This document shows, piece by piece, positions 38,203-49,491 of a stretch of DNA of 64,000 nt; within the stretch, counting starts at the first letter, position 1, and the number at the start of each line of letters is the position of its first letter. The position numbers and the translations under genes were made by a program. This stretch comes from Sesamum alatum (Eukaryota; Streptophyta; Magnoliopsida; Lamiales; Pedaliaceae): contig JACGWO010000001.1 in NCBI GenBank assembly GCA_034509735.1, positions 12,850,854 through 12,914,853 of the forward strand, written 5' to 3'. A model generated the notes under the pieces. The model saw nothing but the letters and a program-made list of their open reading frames with translations. It was not told where the DNA came from and did no database searches.

Positions 38203-39590
38203 TTGAGGATGAGCACCCGATTAAGAGTTAGGAACGGGAAGGCGGCGCAAGAAGAACTCGAAAGAGGAGGAGAGAGTCACGTGCAAGATCACATCCCGGG
38301 GAATCAGCTCGCACGCGACCTTCAGAACGAGAGGCATGAAGAAGCCGAGACTCCACCTCCGTCCCCTGTCGTTCAGATGACTCCAGAAGCACTTCGCCAA
38401 TTGGTAGAGGATGCGTCTATCGAAGCAGCAGAGAAGGCAGTGGCCCAGTTCATAGTTGGACACGCGCTTCCTTTGGCCCTCGAGAGTCGTGAGCAGAGGC
38501 CCGGGGACTCCCACGAAGGTTTGAACTGCGAAGAAGAAGTCAACAACAGGGCCACGCAACCGGAGGACAGCTATTACCCTTCTCCTCCTCGAAGAGGCGT
38601 AGGCGAAGAGGACTACTTCCCGCCTCCTCCCCGGGGAGGACGACGAGAAGACAACTGTTTCCCCCCTCCGTAGGTGCCATCAATGCAGGAAGCAGTGTAT
38701 CGTCGGGAGATGGGCGGCCATACGCCTCCTCCACCTAGGTTCTCGAATCCCTTGGGCCCCCTGGGTATCCAGCGCGACCCGTGGTAGTAGTGCCCCGCGT
38801 CGGAGTCCATTCGCCCCTCACATTTTAACGGAAGCTATTCATCCGGGGATCAAGATCCCAAGCCTCAACGAGTTCGACGGAGTGGGAGATCCTCAAGACC
38901 ACTTAGACTGTTTCCTGGCCAGAGCCGATTTGTTAGACGTTAGCGACGCGGCTTATTACAAGTTGTTTCGGACTACCCTCTCGAGAAAGGCGGTGGCGTG
39001 GTTTAACCAGCTACCCCCGGGAACCATCGAGTCATTCGAGCAGCTTTCCCAGTGCTTCTTACACCACTTCGCGATTAATAGGCGATGTCCCAGAACCGCT
39101 TCGTACTTGTTCACAATAATCCAACAAGAGAATGAGAGCCTGAGGGAGTACGTACGGCACTTCTCGGAGGCTGTTCTGGAAGTCCCCCACGGAAACCCAG
39201 AACTTTTGGCAAGCATCATGTAGCAGAATCTAAGGAGAGGTCAATTCAATGAGTCGATTGCTGGAAAGCCCCCCTCATCACAAGAGGAATTATTGCTAAG
39301 AGCCGAAAAGTATATAAGAATCGAGGAGTTAGCAGTTTCGCGACCAACAAATCTATTAAAACAGAAGGCTACTGAGGAGGAGAAAGGGATTCCCCTTAGG
39401 ATAGAAGGAAGTAAGCGTGAATGCAGACATGTGGTCCCGGGGGATTTGGCTCAATACACTCCTCGAACCTGGCGAACTCTAACGCTCGATGCAGCCAAGC
39501 GACAAGGATTGGGATCGAGACCATAGCTCGGAGGAATGCCACCACTTGAAGAATGAGGTCGAGGAGTTGATCCGAAGAGGTTGCTTACAA
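38203..39590 (+). pseudogene. Gypsy gag, broken
   Basis: Frame 1 (38203-38673) encodes a charged N-terminus with a Pro/Arg-rich end. After a frameshift, the retrotransposon gag core reads from about 38830: P-S-L-N-E-F-D-G-V-G-D-P-Q-D-H-L, then A-W-F-N-Q-L-P-P-G-T-I-E-S-F and F-A-I-N-R-R. A TAG at 39220-39222 interrupts just after N-P-E-L-L-A-S-I-M, and similarity resumes downstream. Near 39530 E-C-H-H-L-K-N-E-V-E-E-L-I-R-R-G is the C-terminal gag motif of Tat elements. Capsid-forming role is inferred from the family. Confidence 0.8.
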
Positions 39591-40384
39591 GAATTTGTGG
39601 GACAAAGGAAACAAGAGCTCCAGAAAACCGCCTTTGGAGGGAGGCACGTGGCACGTTGGAGTAAAGCAAGAAGTAAAACGAGCTAGCAAGGACAGCCTCC
39701 CAACTGCTGGAGTTGAGAGGGTTATCTCGGGAGGCCCAGTAGGAAGAGACTCGAGGCAAGCTGAAAGAATCCCAGTGCGAGCAATGGGACACAATGCTAA
39801 CCGTGTCATCTTTAGTGAGATTGCAGCAGTGTCACCAGCAGATCCAAGAATGAGTCGGAGTGTGATGCGTGAAGCGAGGGGAGAAAGCTGGCTTACGCCA
39901 TAGGAGCGATGTATGCGAGGGAGAAATCTGGCTTGCGCCACGGGAGCGACATATGCGAGGGCGGATAGCGACTTCCAACTTGTGGTCAAGCAAGGAAATG
40001 GAGGTTACGAAACTGGGGGAGCAGATGACCAAATACTTAGCAGACATCCAAGCATTAAGGAGGAAATTTGACGAGTCCACCCGCCATCATACAAGGAAGA
40101 AGCAGACTGACTCGCTAAGTTGGCCAACTCATTGGCTCCTTCGGAGAGCAGGAAAATAACCCTACTAAGTCAAGAACGACCTGAAGTGGATGTTGCGTGG
40201 CAAGAAGTCCTGATGGCGAAGAGTGTTTTACCAAGCTGGAAAGAAGGTTTGGAGGAAGATTGAGAATTTTGGACTTTGCCTCAAGACCCCAAGGAACCTC
40301 AAAGAACCCCAATATAACAAGGGTAATTCGAGCTAAGTCAGCAAAGCTCATGATAACGGGAGGCAAGGTGCACAAGAAAGGTTT

Positions 40385-40990
40385 TTTACAAACCACATCT
40401 CGGATATGTCGGCGGAGACGAAGCAAAGTATGTTCTACGAGAGATCTATGAGGAAGGCTGCGTGATCATTCCGGAGGTAGAATGTTAGCATACAAGGCCT
40501 CGCAGCAAGGACACCTCTGGCTTGCAATACGTAAAGGCGCATGGAACTTAGTGAAGAAATTTGAGTGCCAAGAGCATGCCATCATTATTTATGTCCCAGC
40601 GAAAAATATGAGACCATCGCGACACCCCATTCTGACGGGCAGGCGAAAATAACCAGCAGGATAGTCTTTCAAAATTTGAGGAGGAGGCTGGAGGGAGCTA
40701 AAGGAAGTTGGGCAGAAGGACGCTCGGGAATCTTAAGGGCATATCGAACAACCCCGTGACGAGGCACAAGAGAGTCCCCGTTTAATCTGGTAAATGGGAC
40801 AGGAGCGGTCATCCCACTGCGCATAAGGGATAAAACATTCAGTGCGCGACAATGGGAACCAATGAGTAATGACGAAGAAAGACGAGCCAATCTGGATTTC
40901 AGAAGAGGCTTAGGGTGGCACGAATGCAAGGAGGGGAGCCTACAGGGCATTAATGGCATAAGCACGCAATGACAAAGTACGGCGTCATGA
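40385..40990 (+). pseudogene. Gypsy integrase remains
   Basis: Frame pieces match the integrase zinc finger: Y-V-L-R-E-I-Y-E-E-G-C at about 40420, then in another frame G-R-M-L-A-Y-K-A and K-F-E-C-Q-E-H-A. Further on, H-S-D-G-Q-A-K, then A-Y-R-T-T-P and F-N-L-V-N-G-T-G-A-V-I-P-L are the core end and C-terminal blocks of Tat integrases. The D-D-E catalytic core is mostly deleted. Confidence 0.7.
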
Positions 40991-41243
40991 ATTCCAAGTT
41001 AGATATCTAGAACTAAGGAAAGCTGACGCGACAGAAAACATGGCCGAATTGGACACCAAATAGGTGGGACTGTATCAAGTCGTGGAGAAAGAATGAGAGG
41101 AAAATGTCCACACACGTGGAATGTTGCTAAGAAATATTTTATTTAATGCTTTGTATGCCTTTCTGAATGCTTTGTAACCCAGAATTACGGTAATGAAATG
41201 CACACCTTTTTTGTCTACTTGTTGTAGATTCATTACTTATACT

Positions 41244-41700
41244 TTATTTAGTAAGAGAGGGGAATGACCCCTCACGTTTAACACTTTATTTAGCAAAAGA
41301 GGGGGATGGCCCCTCACACTGACACTCTTGGAGAGGGATGGCCCCTCAAATTCGAATAAAAGAGGGGGATTACCCCTCACATTGACATTTTTCTTGTAAA
41401 AGGGGATTGCCCCTCAAAGTAATATTTTATCTAAAAGAGGGGGATGACCCCTCACGTTAATATTTCACCTAAAAGAGGGGGATGACCCCTCACCTTAAAT
41501 ATCTTGTTTATAAGAGGGGGATTGCCCCTCACAGTAATGTTTCATCTAAAAGAGGGGGATGCTCACGTTAATATTTTACCTAAAAGAGGGGGATGGCCCC
41601 TCACCTTAATATCTTGTTTGAAAGAGGGGGATTGCCCCTCACATTGATATTTTGTTTAATATTTTTTGCTTATAAGAGGGGGATTGCCCCTCACATTAAA
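41244..41700. repeat. Minisatellite with GGGGATnnCCCC core, ~11 units
   Basis: About eleven units of 35-50 bp, each aaagagggggat-nn-cccctcac followed by an AT-rich spacer such as gttaatattttatct. The core GGGGATNNCCCC is self-complementary, so each unit can form a small hairpin. It lies between pol remains and the 3' LTR, where Tat-lineage elements (Ogre, Retand) often carry tandem repeats. One unit near 41558 has lost its cccc half. Confidence 0.9.
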
Positions 41701-41869
41701 ATTTAGTTCGAGAAGAAGCAACTGAACATAATAAGCAATGGAGGGACAAAGTTTGATGACTTGGATAGTAAAAATGAACTCTTAAGAAGTTCCCCAAACG
41801 ACAAAGAACTCTCACAAAGTTCCAAGAGTGTTCCAACCAAGGGAACTTCTACAAAATTTCCGAGGAGCC

Positions 41870-43062
41870 CAACGGGAGGCATCGCGGCGCGGCGCAACTT
41901 GACGCAACGCGATACATGGTGTAACACAAATTCAACATGACGCGTCGCAACGCGAGGTAATGCAAATGCGACGCAACGTAACACAATTACAAATAGTCAT
42001 CGTAGGGGTTAGGACCCCCTCGCCTCCATGGCGGCATACGAGGTTGCAGAGGATGAGGGAGCGAGCAACCTCGTCTCCCTTCCTTGACGAAAGACAAGAA
42101 CGGACTCGCAAATCGCACTTACAATCACACTAAGCCTTTAATTTATTTTTTTTACAACTGTTGAGAGGAAGAGTTAGAAGAACGAATCCTTAACAACTCT
42201 CCTAAAGGATAAACAAAAGGAAGTAACACCAAGATCCCCGAAACGTCGGAAGAAATCCTTCAAAATACGCAAAAGAATTAGGAGCAGAATGGTTGACGCG
42301 CGACATCGAGGTCTAAAATGGGGGTTTGCACCATTGAAGGAAATCGAGGAGTTTCCAACATTTTTCTAAACTTCAATTTCTAGAAGAATCTAGCGAATCA
42401 GATGAACGCTCGGGTGAATTCCTGGTGCCCTAAATCAAAATCATTTTGTGATCAAAATCAACAACTTCAGCGAGCAAGAGAGGAAGAATGAGGGGCAACA
42501 AGCCACCCTCCGCCGAAATACGGCCGAGGCGGGAGGCCACGGCCAGGTCTAGGCCGAGGCATGCCTCGGCCATGCCTCAACCCGGCATCAACGAGCCCCC
42601 GGCGACGCCTCGTTGGATATTTTCTTGAGTGCCTGACATCTTAAAATTCTTTCGGACTGGCGAATTATTTCTGTTTTTTCTAGATTGACGAAGATGACAT
42701 TTGGAAGTCTAAAAACCAAAATTACTGCAAGGAAAGAAATGAAGAGCTATATACTCGAACCAACTCGTTTCGACATTTTTTGCTGGAATGTGGCTGAGAC
42801 CAAGAAGACAGATCGAACAAAGTAAGACGAAGAAAATCAGAATGTCCCACCAAGTTTATACATACAAAACAAGGAATCCTAGCAAAGGAAGGAGTTGAAT
42901 AAAGAAGAGTCTCAAAGGAGAAAGAGTCTATATGAAGGAAGGTCCCAAGAGGGAAGAAACCCATGGCAGAAGTAGAAGATCAAGGAAGGAAGTGGCATCA
43001 AATACAAACTACTTATTGGAACTTCCAAATTTTCCAGATGCATTTGAAAGTTAGGGGGCTAT
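41870..43062 (+). other. Gypsy 3' non-coding region
   Basis: GC-richer DNA with gacgcaacgcg-like repeats (41880-41980) and ccgaggc/gcctcgg mirrored words (42525-42610). No open frame of note. It ends in the polypurine-like ttaggggg at 43051-43058 before the 3' LTR. Confidence 0.6.
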
Positions 43063-43371
43063 TGATGGAGATAGAATGCACTTTTACCAACATACCCTCG
43101 AATGTATGAAGATTTATCGAAATGCCATTGGAGGCGGTTATAGTTAGTGGTTAGTGGGGTGAAGCTAAATTACCAAGGCGCCCCTGAAGATTAGATGGTA
43201 GTCGTTAGATTAGAGGCGGTTGGAGGGTAAAATAGTCTTTATACCCCTCATCATTCTTGATTCTTAATTTGAGAAATCAATTATTGAGAAGAATTCTCAA
43301 GTTTCTTGACTCGCGACGTCGTTTTGTGCAATTGTGCTTTGATCACACGCTTCCCGAGTTTCACCCCATCA
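43063..43371 (+). repeat. 3' LTR of the Gypsy element
   Basis: 309 bp, close to the 5' LTR but lacking 36 bp that include the TATA box and about 25 bases downstream of it. Other differences are scattered substitutions. Confidence 0.93.
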
Positions 43372-43495
43372 GTAAAAGAACCTCAACTCGAGAGTTGTGA
43401 ATTCAGCTTTGATCATGTTTTAAAATAAAATAAAAGAAAGTAGTAAACAAAAACCTCCAAAAAATTGCATTGACCTCTCATGACCTATGGCTAAT

Positions 43496-43834
43496 TGGTA
43501 AGAAAATGAATTCGCCATGGAAGAAGATATTTTGCTCGAAAGAAATTAAACACTTGCTCTGAAGAAGAATAATTCCGTATATCTGATTAATGGTTGCTTA
43601 GCCTCTTTTAAATACAGATTGTTGGGGCAATCTTGATTAACTACCTCTAACTAACCCTAACTCCTTTGTGTAACAGAATAACTGGAAAAGTGCTAAAGCA
43701 ACTTTACAAGTATAGGTGTGACTTTACAAAGAAAAGAAGACTAAGGCTAAAGGGACAAGTATTATAAAAAACGTGAGAGTGATAAAACGTGGGTGCGACT
43801 CTACAAGCAATGCGACTTCTTTTGAATCTTCTCA
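43496..43834 (-). repeat. 3' LTR of Copia 1
   Basis: 339 bp. It differs from the 5' copy by scattered substitutions and one insertion of about 16 bp (gagagtgataaaacgt region). The adjacent polypurine tract reads AACTTGAGGAGGGGC on the minus strand (43835-43849). Confidence 0.93.
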
Positions 43835-43849
43835 GCCCCTCCTCAAGTT

Positions 43850-44468
43850 GGCGCATGGGAGAGCATGCCCAACTTGGAGAAAATAGTCGCGAATGGACTA
43901 GCAAATAAGGATTTGGTGAAGAGATCAGCTACCTGATGCTGGCTGGGTATATGACGAGGAGAAATAAGGCCCTTCTTGAAGTGTTCACGGACTAAGTGAC
44001 AGTCGATATCCAAGTGTTTGGTGCGTTCGTGAAAAACTGGGTTCTCCGTGATGTGTATAGCTGCCTTATTGTCGCAATGGAAGGGATCGGAGCACGAACA
44101 GGGACATCAAACTCACAAAGGAGATAACTTACCCAAAATAATTCGCAGACGGTCGAGCCCATGCTATGATACTCAACCTCCGCCGAAGAACGGGAAACCG
44201 TAGCCTGCTTCTTCGTTTTCCAAGATAAGGGCATCACCGAGAAAGATGCAAAAATCGGTAATGGAGCGCCGAGTGTCAGTGCAGAAAGCCCAGTCAGAGT
44301 CAAAGTATGCAGACAGCTCAAGGGACGAGCCAGCTGGAAAAAAAAAAACTCAAGGATGAAGTCCTTTTGAGGTAATGGACCAAGTAGAGGGCAACGTCCC
44401 AATGGGGCTGCCGAGGATGTTGCAAAAACTGGCTCAGTTGTTGCACGACAAAGGAGATATCTGGACAA
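43850..44468 (-). pseudogene. Copia 1 RNase H
   Basis: Reads [19 protein letters not shown], then in a shifted frame D-N-K-A-A-I-H-I and [12 protein letters not shown], the usual Copia RNase H end, close to the polypurine tract. At least one frameshift near 44090. Confidence 0.82.
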
Positions 44469-45484
44469 GAAAAACCAAGGTAGAAGAGCCTCCCAACCAA
44501 ACGACGATACTGCCCTGGAGAGGGCAACAACTGACCAGAGGAAGTGTCAAGTTTGATACCAGCAGATAGCGGGGTAGAAGTGGGCTTGGCCTCAGTCAGT
44601 TGGCAGTCATGGATGATGTTAAGCAAGTACTTATGCCGGGAAACGTAGGTGCCATGTGTGGAGCGACCTAACTCCAGCCCGAGGAAGTATTTTGCATGGC
44701 CCAGGTCCTTGATAGTGAACAATTCATGCAGATAGGATTTAACCGCAGCAAGTGCATCAAGGGAATTCCCTGTGAGAAGTACATCATCAACGTACACTAT
44801 CAAGGCCACGAATACTGAATCATAACGTAATGTGAAGAGACAATGGTCATGCAGCGATTGCTTGAAGCCATAACACTCCAGTTTAGACATAAGCTCAATA
44901 TTCTATTGGCGTGAAGCCTGTTTGAGGCCGTAAAGGGACTTAGTAAGACGACAAAACCATTCCCTCCGTTGCCTTGGTGTAACCTTCAGGGGGAGACATA
45001 TATAATTCTTCATCAAGTTGACCGTGTAGAAAAGCATTGTTCACGTCAAGTTGGAGCAGAGGCATGATCGTGATGCAACAATCGCTATAAAGAGCCGCAC
45101 TGTAACTGTTTTGGCCACCGGAGAGAAGCTCTCAAAGTAATCAACCCCTTCGATTTGAGTATACCCCTTTGCCACAAGGCGTGCTGTGTATCTGTCCATC
45201 GTCCCGTCTGGTTTCAACTTGGCCTTATAAACCCGTCGAGAGCCAATAGGCTTCTTCTCGGCAGGTAGAGTAGTCAATTCCCACGTCTGATTGCATTCAA
45301 GGGCGTCAAGTTCTTGTGCCATGGCTTCTCTCCAATGAAGGTCCTGACTAGCCTGAAAGAATGATCGTGGCTCCTGAACTGTGTCTACCTGCACCAAAAA
45401 CAACTTGTGTGCAAGGCTAAAAGATGAAGGATCACATATATGAGGCGAAACGGTAGATAAATGACAAACAAAGTCTTGTAGCAT
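44318..45484 (-). pseudogene. Copia 1 reverse transcriptase
   Basis: The N-terminal half (45041-45484) has W-R-E-A-M, V-Y-K-A-K, A-R-L-V-A-K-G-Y-T-Q and S-P-V-A-K-T. The C-terminal half (44318-44890) has the catalytic Y-V-D-D-V-L-L-T-G and K-Y-F-L-G-L-E. The two are joined across about 150 bp of frameshifts and stops. Confidence 0.88.
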
Positions 45485-46152
45485 TGTGGTTGAACAGATT
45501 GTCTGGAGGACCTGCGAACAATAGGTGGAGCTACTGTAGGACTAATTGAAGTACTGGGAGTAGTTAAGGGAGTAGGATCAAGAGTGCTCATAGTGTCAGT
45601 AGTAGGTGGGGAAGGTGTGGTGTTCTTAGATGGATAGGATAGAGGGAAAGAGTCAGGTATGGGAGCTGGAAGGTAGATTGTAGGGTTAGGTGAAATAGAC
45701 TGGAATGGAAAAATGCTTTCATGGAATTGTACATCTCTAGATGAAATCAGGGTTTTCTTTTCCATATGATAAAGTCTGTAGGCTTTTTGTGTTTGAAAGT
45801 AGCCCAAGAAAACACATTTGTATGCCCTAGGATCAAATTTGTCCTTGTGGGAAGTCACATTAGTGGCATAGCACAAAACACCCAAAAATATGAAAATGAC
45901 TAAGGGAGGGGGCTTGTGGTGTAGTATCTCATATGGTGATTTCTAGTTCAAAAGAGAAGAGGGTAGCCTATTTATGATGTAGGCAGCTGTAAGGATGCAT
46001 TCCCCCCAAAAACATCTAGGAAGGGAGGCTTGATGCAATAAGGCACGGGCGATAGTGAGGAGGTGTTTATGCTTTCGTTCTACAACCCCGTTTTGTTGAG
46101 GCGTATGTGGGCATGAACGTTGATGAATTATGCCCAAGGAATTGAACAGATT
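45385..46152 (-). pseudogene. Copia 1 integrase C-terminal part
   Basis: The frame continues unbroken past the [11 protein letters not shown] holds the catalytic Glu. A TAG follows L-L-N where a Trp codon is usual (L-N-W-K). After a frameshift near 45890, G-V-L-C-Y-A-T-N-V and F-L-G-Y are the C-terminal integrase blocks. Confidence 0.85.
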
Positions 46153-48094
46153 TTAACAGGTGATGTTAACAAACTCAGTTCCATTATCTGATCTGACTAC
46201 CCTGACCTTGGATTGAAACTGTGTTTGGACAGAATTAAAGAAGGAAAATAGTTTTGAGGATACTTGGTATTTATCCCTCAACATAAAGACCCATGTTCCC
46301 CGACTGTAGTCATCAACTATAGTTAGAAAATTGTGGCAATTGGAAGTGGATGGTGTTTTGTATAGCCCCCAGACATCTACATAGACAAGTTCAAACACCT
46401 CTTTTGTTTGTATTTCATGTGTACCAAACGGTAGCTGCTGTTGTTTTGCTATAGGGCATATATCACAAGAGTCCCAAGGAGTAGCAGGTTGTATTGAATG
46501 TATATGAGTCATTACAGAATAGGAAGGGTGGCCTAGGCGTCTATGCCACAAAAAAGTATTATCCCCAGTACTAGACAAGTTACAAGAAATAATAGGGGAA
46601 GGTACAGGAACAACCTGCATAACAATATTATTAAAGGAATCCCTATCAATGATGTAAAGTCCTCCTACTACTCTACCCACTACCACAATCTGATTAGTCC
46701 TCTGGTCCTGTAACCAAACATGAGTGGATGAGAACATACAGATTATAGAAACACAAGAGCATAACTTTTGAACAGAGAGTAGGTTGTATTTGAATTTTGG
46801 AATGCAAAGCACATCATGAAGGATCAATTGATCATGTAAGTGGACATCACCAATGCACTGTACTTGTTGTGATGAACCATTTGGTAAGTGAACAAGAGAT
46901 TTATGTGAGGGTGTATGGTGTTTAGTGAAGAGGGTAGGAGATGCACACATGTGGTTGGTGGCGCCTGTATCCACAATCCAGTAACCAAAAATATTAGTTT
47001 CAAGCGTAGAAGCAGTGCAAGACATACTTGCAAAATTGTCTGCCTGAGCGAAGTTAACTTGCAAAGGATCTTGGGGTACCATAGGCATCTTCCCCTTTAT
47101 CAACCACAGTAACTCACTAACTTGCTTCATGGTTTCCCCAATTTCACTGGAGGCATCCCCAACACTGCTGGCACTTTCTGTAACACTGAACCCTTTCACC
47201 GAGCTTGATGCACTGCATTTCTCTTTCAACTCCTTATACCAGTCGGGTACTCTAAAGATCTTGAAGCATGTCTCCTTAGTATGTCCTGGCTTCCCACAGT
47301 TGGCGCACTGCAGTGATCTCTTGTCAACTGTTCCCTTTCCCTTATAACCACCTTTATCTTTCCCTTGTGTTCCCCCTTGTTTCTGCCCCTGGTCTCCAGA
47401 CCACTTGGTGTGAAGCACTACACTTCCTGAACTCTCATTAGCTTGCATATGTACCAGGCGTTGCCTTTCCACCCTAAGGACCATAGAATAGGCTTTGTTG
47501 ACACTGGGAAAAGGATCCATGACCAGTATTTGGTTACGAATGTTGTCATAACTCTCATCCAGCCCCATTAAGAACTGCACCAGCTTTGTTAAATTGGCCT
47601 TCTCTGCAGTAATCTGTGCATATCCACAGGTGCACAATCCACACATACATGTTTGCGTGGGCATCAGACATTCAAGTTCCTCCCATAGCCTCGTTAGCTC
47701 GTTAAAGTACTCAACTACAAGGTTCCTTGGGGAATGAAGCGATATCTTGCTGCAATCGATGAACTAGCGGACCATTATTTTCTCCATACCTTTCTTCAAG
47801 GCTCAACCACAACTGCCTCGATGACTTTGTGTACAAAAAAGTCTTCGAGATGTTCTTGCTTATGGCATTCAGGATCCATGAGGTTACCATTGAGTCGACT
47901 CGGATCCATGTCTCGTATGATTCTGACGCCTTATCTGGCGTAGTATATTTCCCGTCTATGAAACAAAGTTTCATCTTCGCCCGAAGTGCAATCACCACTG
48001 ACCTCTTCCAGGCCAGAAAGTTCGATCCGTCAAATTGATCACTCACAAGCACCATCCCTTGGTGTTCTGAACCATGGAGTTGCAAGAACTCCAC
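46153..48094 (-). pseudogene. Copia 1 gag, protease and integrase N-terminus
   Basis: Gag starts near 48094 (N-F-L-A-W-K-R-S type retroelement gag). A frameshift near 47725-47735 moves it into the 46153-47664 frame. That frame carries a CCHC knuckle (C-A-N-C-G-K-P-G-H-T-K-E-T-C), the aspartic protease triad W-I-V-D-T-G-A-T-N-H, the pre-integrase block L-W-H-R-R-L-G-H-P-S, the integrase zinc Cys pair (C-D-I-C) and two catalytic Asp (Y-V-D-V-W-G; R-S-D-N-G-T-E-F). A TAA at 46153-46155 ends it. Up to that point the sequence is well preserved. Confidence 0.9.
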
Positions 48095-48237
48095 TCCTTG
48101 CCTCTCTGCTCCTCACCTCTCGGCTACTCGCCTCTCGGCCACATCTCTTGCTACTGCACCTTCGTTGGCAGCCATCTCTCAAACTATCAGTGTTAGCTAA
48201 CAACTACAGCCGGGGTATGTAGAGTCCTTCAATTGAA

Positions 48238-48250
48238 GGCTCTGATACCA
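48238..48250 (-). other. Primer binding site of Copia 1 (tRNA-iMet)
   Basis: Minus strand TGGTATCAGAGCC directly abuts the 5' LTR. It is the standard Copia primer site, complementary to the 3' end of initiator methionine tRNA. Confidence 0.92.
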
Positions 48251-48572
48251 TGGAAAGAAAAGGAATTCGCCATGGAAAAAGATATTTTGCTCGAAAGAAA
48301 TTGAACACTTGCTCTGAAGAAGAATAATTCCATATATCTGATTAATGGCTGCTTAGCCTCTTTCAAATACAGATTGTCGGGGAATCTTGATTGACTACCT
48401 CTAACTAACCCTAACTCCTTTGTGTAACAGAATAACTGGAAAAGTGCTAAAGCAACTTTACAAGTATAAGTGCGACTTTACAAAGAAAACAAGACTAAGG
48501 CTAAAGGGACAAGTATTACAAAAAACGTGGGTGCGACTCTGCAAGCAGTGCGACTTCTTCTTAATCTTCTCA
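48251..48572 (-). repeat. 5' LTR of Copia 1
   Basis: 322 bp, beginning TGG and ending CTCA as read on the plus strand. It is followed by target copy ctaat. Confidence 0.93.
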
Positions 48573-49491
48573 CTAATTGCCATTCAGCTCTCCCTCCATC
48601 CAACTCTCCGTTAGTTAATTGTTACTATTAGTCATAGGCTAAAGTCTGGTGCTCAAACAAAGTCACTTATGAAGTTGGGGTTCTCAAACAAATTGAGGTT
48701 GCAGTTTTAGTTCTCAAAATATAATTTTTCTTTTTTTACGTTTTTAGTCATTCCGTTAATATAATTGTTAAATTTAACAGAAGTTAAGAGGAAAAATAGG
48801 TTTTTCCTTCCATTTTTGTGATATTTTTCAAACTTTGGTCGAATGCACTCATTTCCCCCATTTTCTTCAAGCTTCAAAAGAGAAAATAAAATTAGAAAAA
48901 AAAAAGTAAGCAATAAATTTTTTATGTAATTTCAACAAAACATTATCAATAACTTGTTTCGTGTATAATGCAATACTTCAACATATGTGTAACGCATTAT
49001 TCTAAAAAATAGACATCCTTAATTTAATTAAACATCAACACAATTCAACATAACATTCCGCAATCTCAAATTGAATGGTTCATAGTCGTAACTTTAACTC
49101 ATTTTATTTATTTTGTCTTTATTTCTGAATTTTTCTAATCTATGGATAAAACAAATATGATATTAGCCAATATTTTGTGTTACACATAGCAGGTATTGCA
49201 TCATACACAAAATAAGTTATTGGCAATGTTTTGTTAATATTATATAGAATATTTGTTGCTTAGATTCATTTATTTGGTTTTTTCTCTCTTGAAGTTTGAA
49301 GAAAATTGGGAGAAATGGGTGCATTAGACCAAAGTTTGAAAATACCACAAAATGGGAGAAAAAATGGCTATTTTTCCCCTTCAAATGAAACTTTCGTTAA
49401 CTTTAACGATTTTATTAACGAAATGACTAAAAACGCCAAAAAAAAAAAAACAACAATTCAAAGACCAAAACTACAACCTTAAATTATTTTA

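Larger units (their letters stand above)
37824..43371 (+). mobile_element. Tat-type Ty3/Gypsy LTR retrotransposon, degenerate
   Basis: Complete ends: 5' LTR 37824-38168, 3' LTR 43063-43371, both TGATGG...CATCA, with target duplication gtaaa at 37819-37823 and 43372-43376. The primer site starts two bases after the 5' LTR. Inside are a broken gag (38203-39590), integrase remains (about 40385-40990), a G-rich minisatellite (41244-41700) and a long non-coding 3' region. I see no reverse transcriptase, RNase H or protease, so roughly 2 kb of pol is missing. The gag and integrase sequences match the plant Tat lineage. It is non-autonomous and inactive. Confidence 0.92.
43496..48572 (-). mobile_element. 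Ty1/Copia LTR retrotransposon 1, inactivated
   Basis: Ends are fully defined: 5' LTR 48251-48572, 3' LTR 43496-43834 and target duplication ctaat at 43491-43495 and 48573-48577. A tRNA-iMet primer site adjoins the 5' LTR and a polypurine tract adjoins the 3' LTR. Gag, protease, integrase, RT and RNase H follow in Copia order on the minus strand. At least one gag frameshift, two nonsense changes in integrase and several frameshifts further on block the polyprotein. The insertion is intact in outline and fairly young. Confidence 0.95.

Noticed and set aside
41244..41700. A CRISPR-like array
   Set aside because: Repeats are short, G-rich and palindromic, the spacers are similar to each other, and the array lies inside a Gypsy element of a plant genome.
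43377..43490. Nested insertion of Copia 1 into the Gypsy 3' LTR
   Set aside because: The Gypsy element ends at 43371 with its own target copy; Copia 1 inserted 124 bp further on in unrelated DNA.
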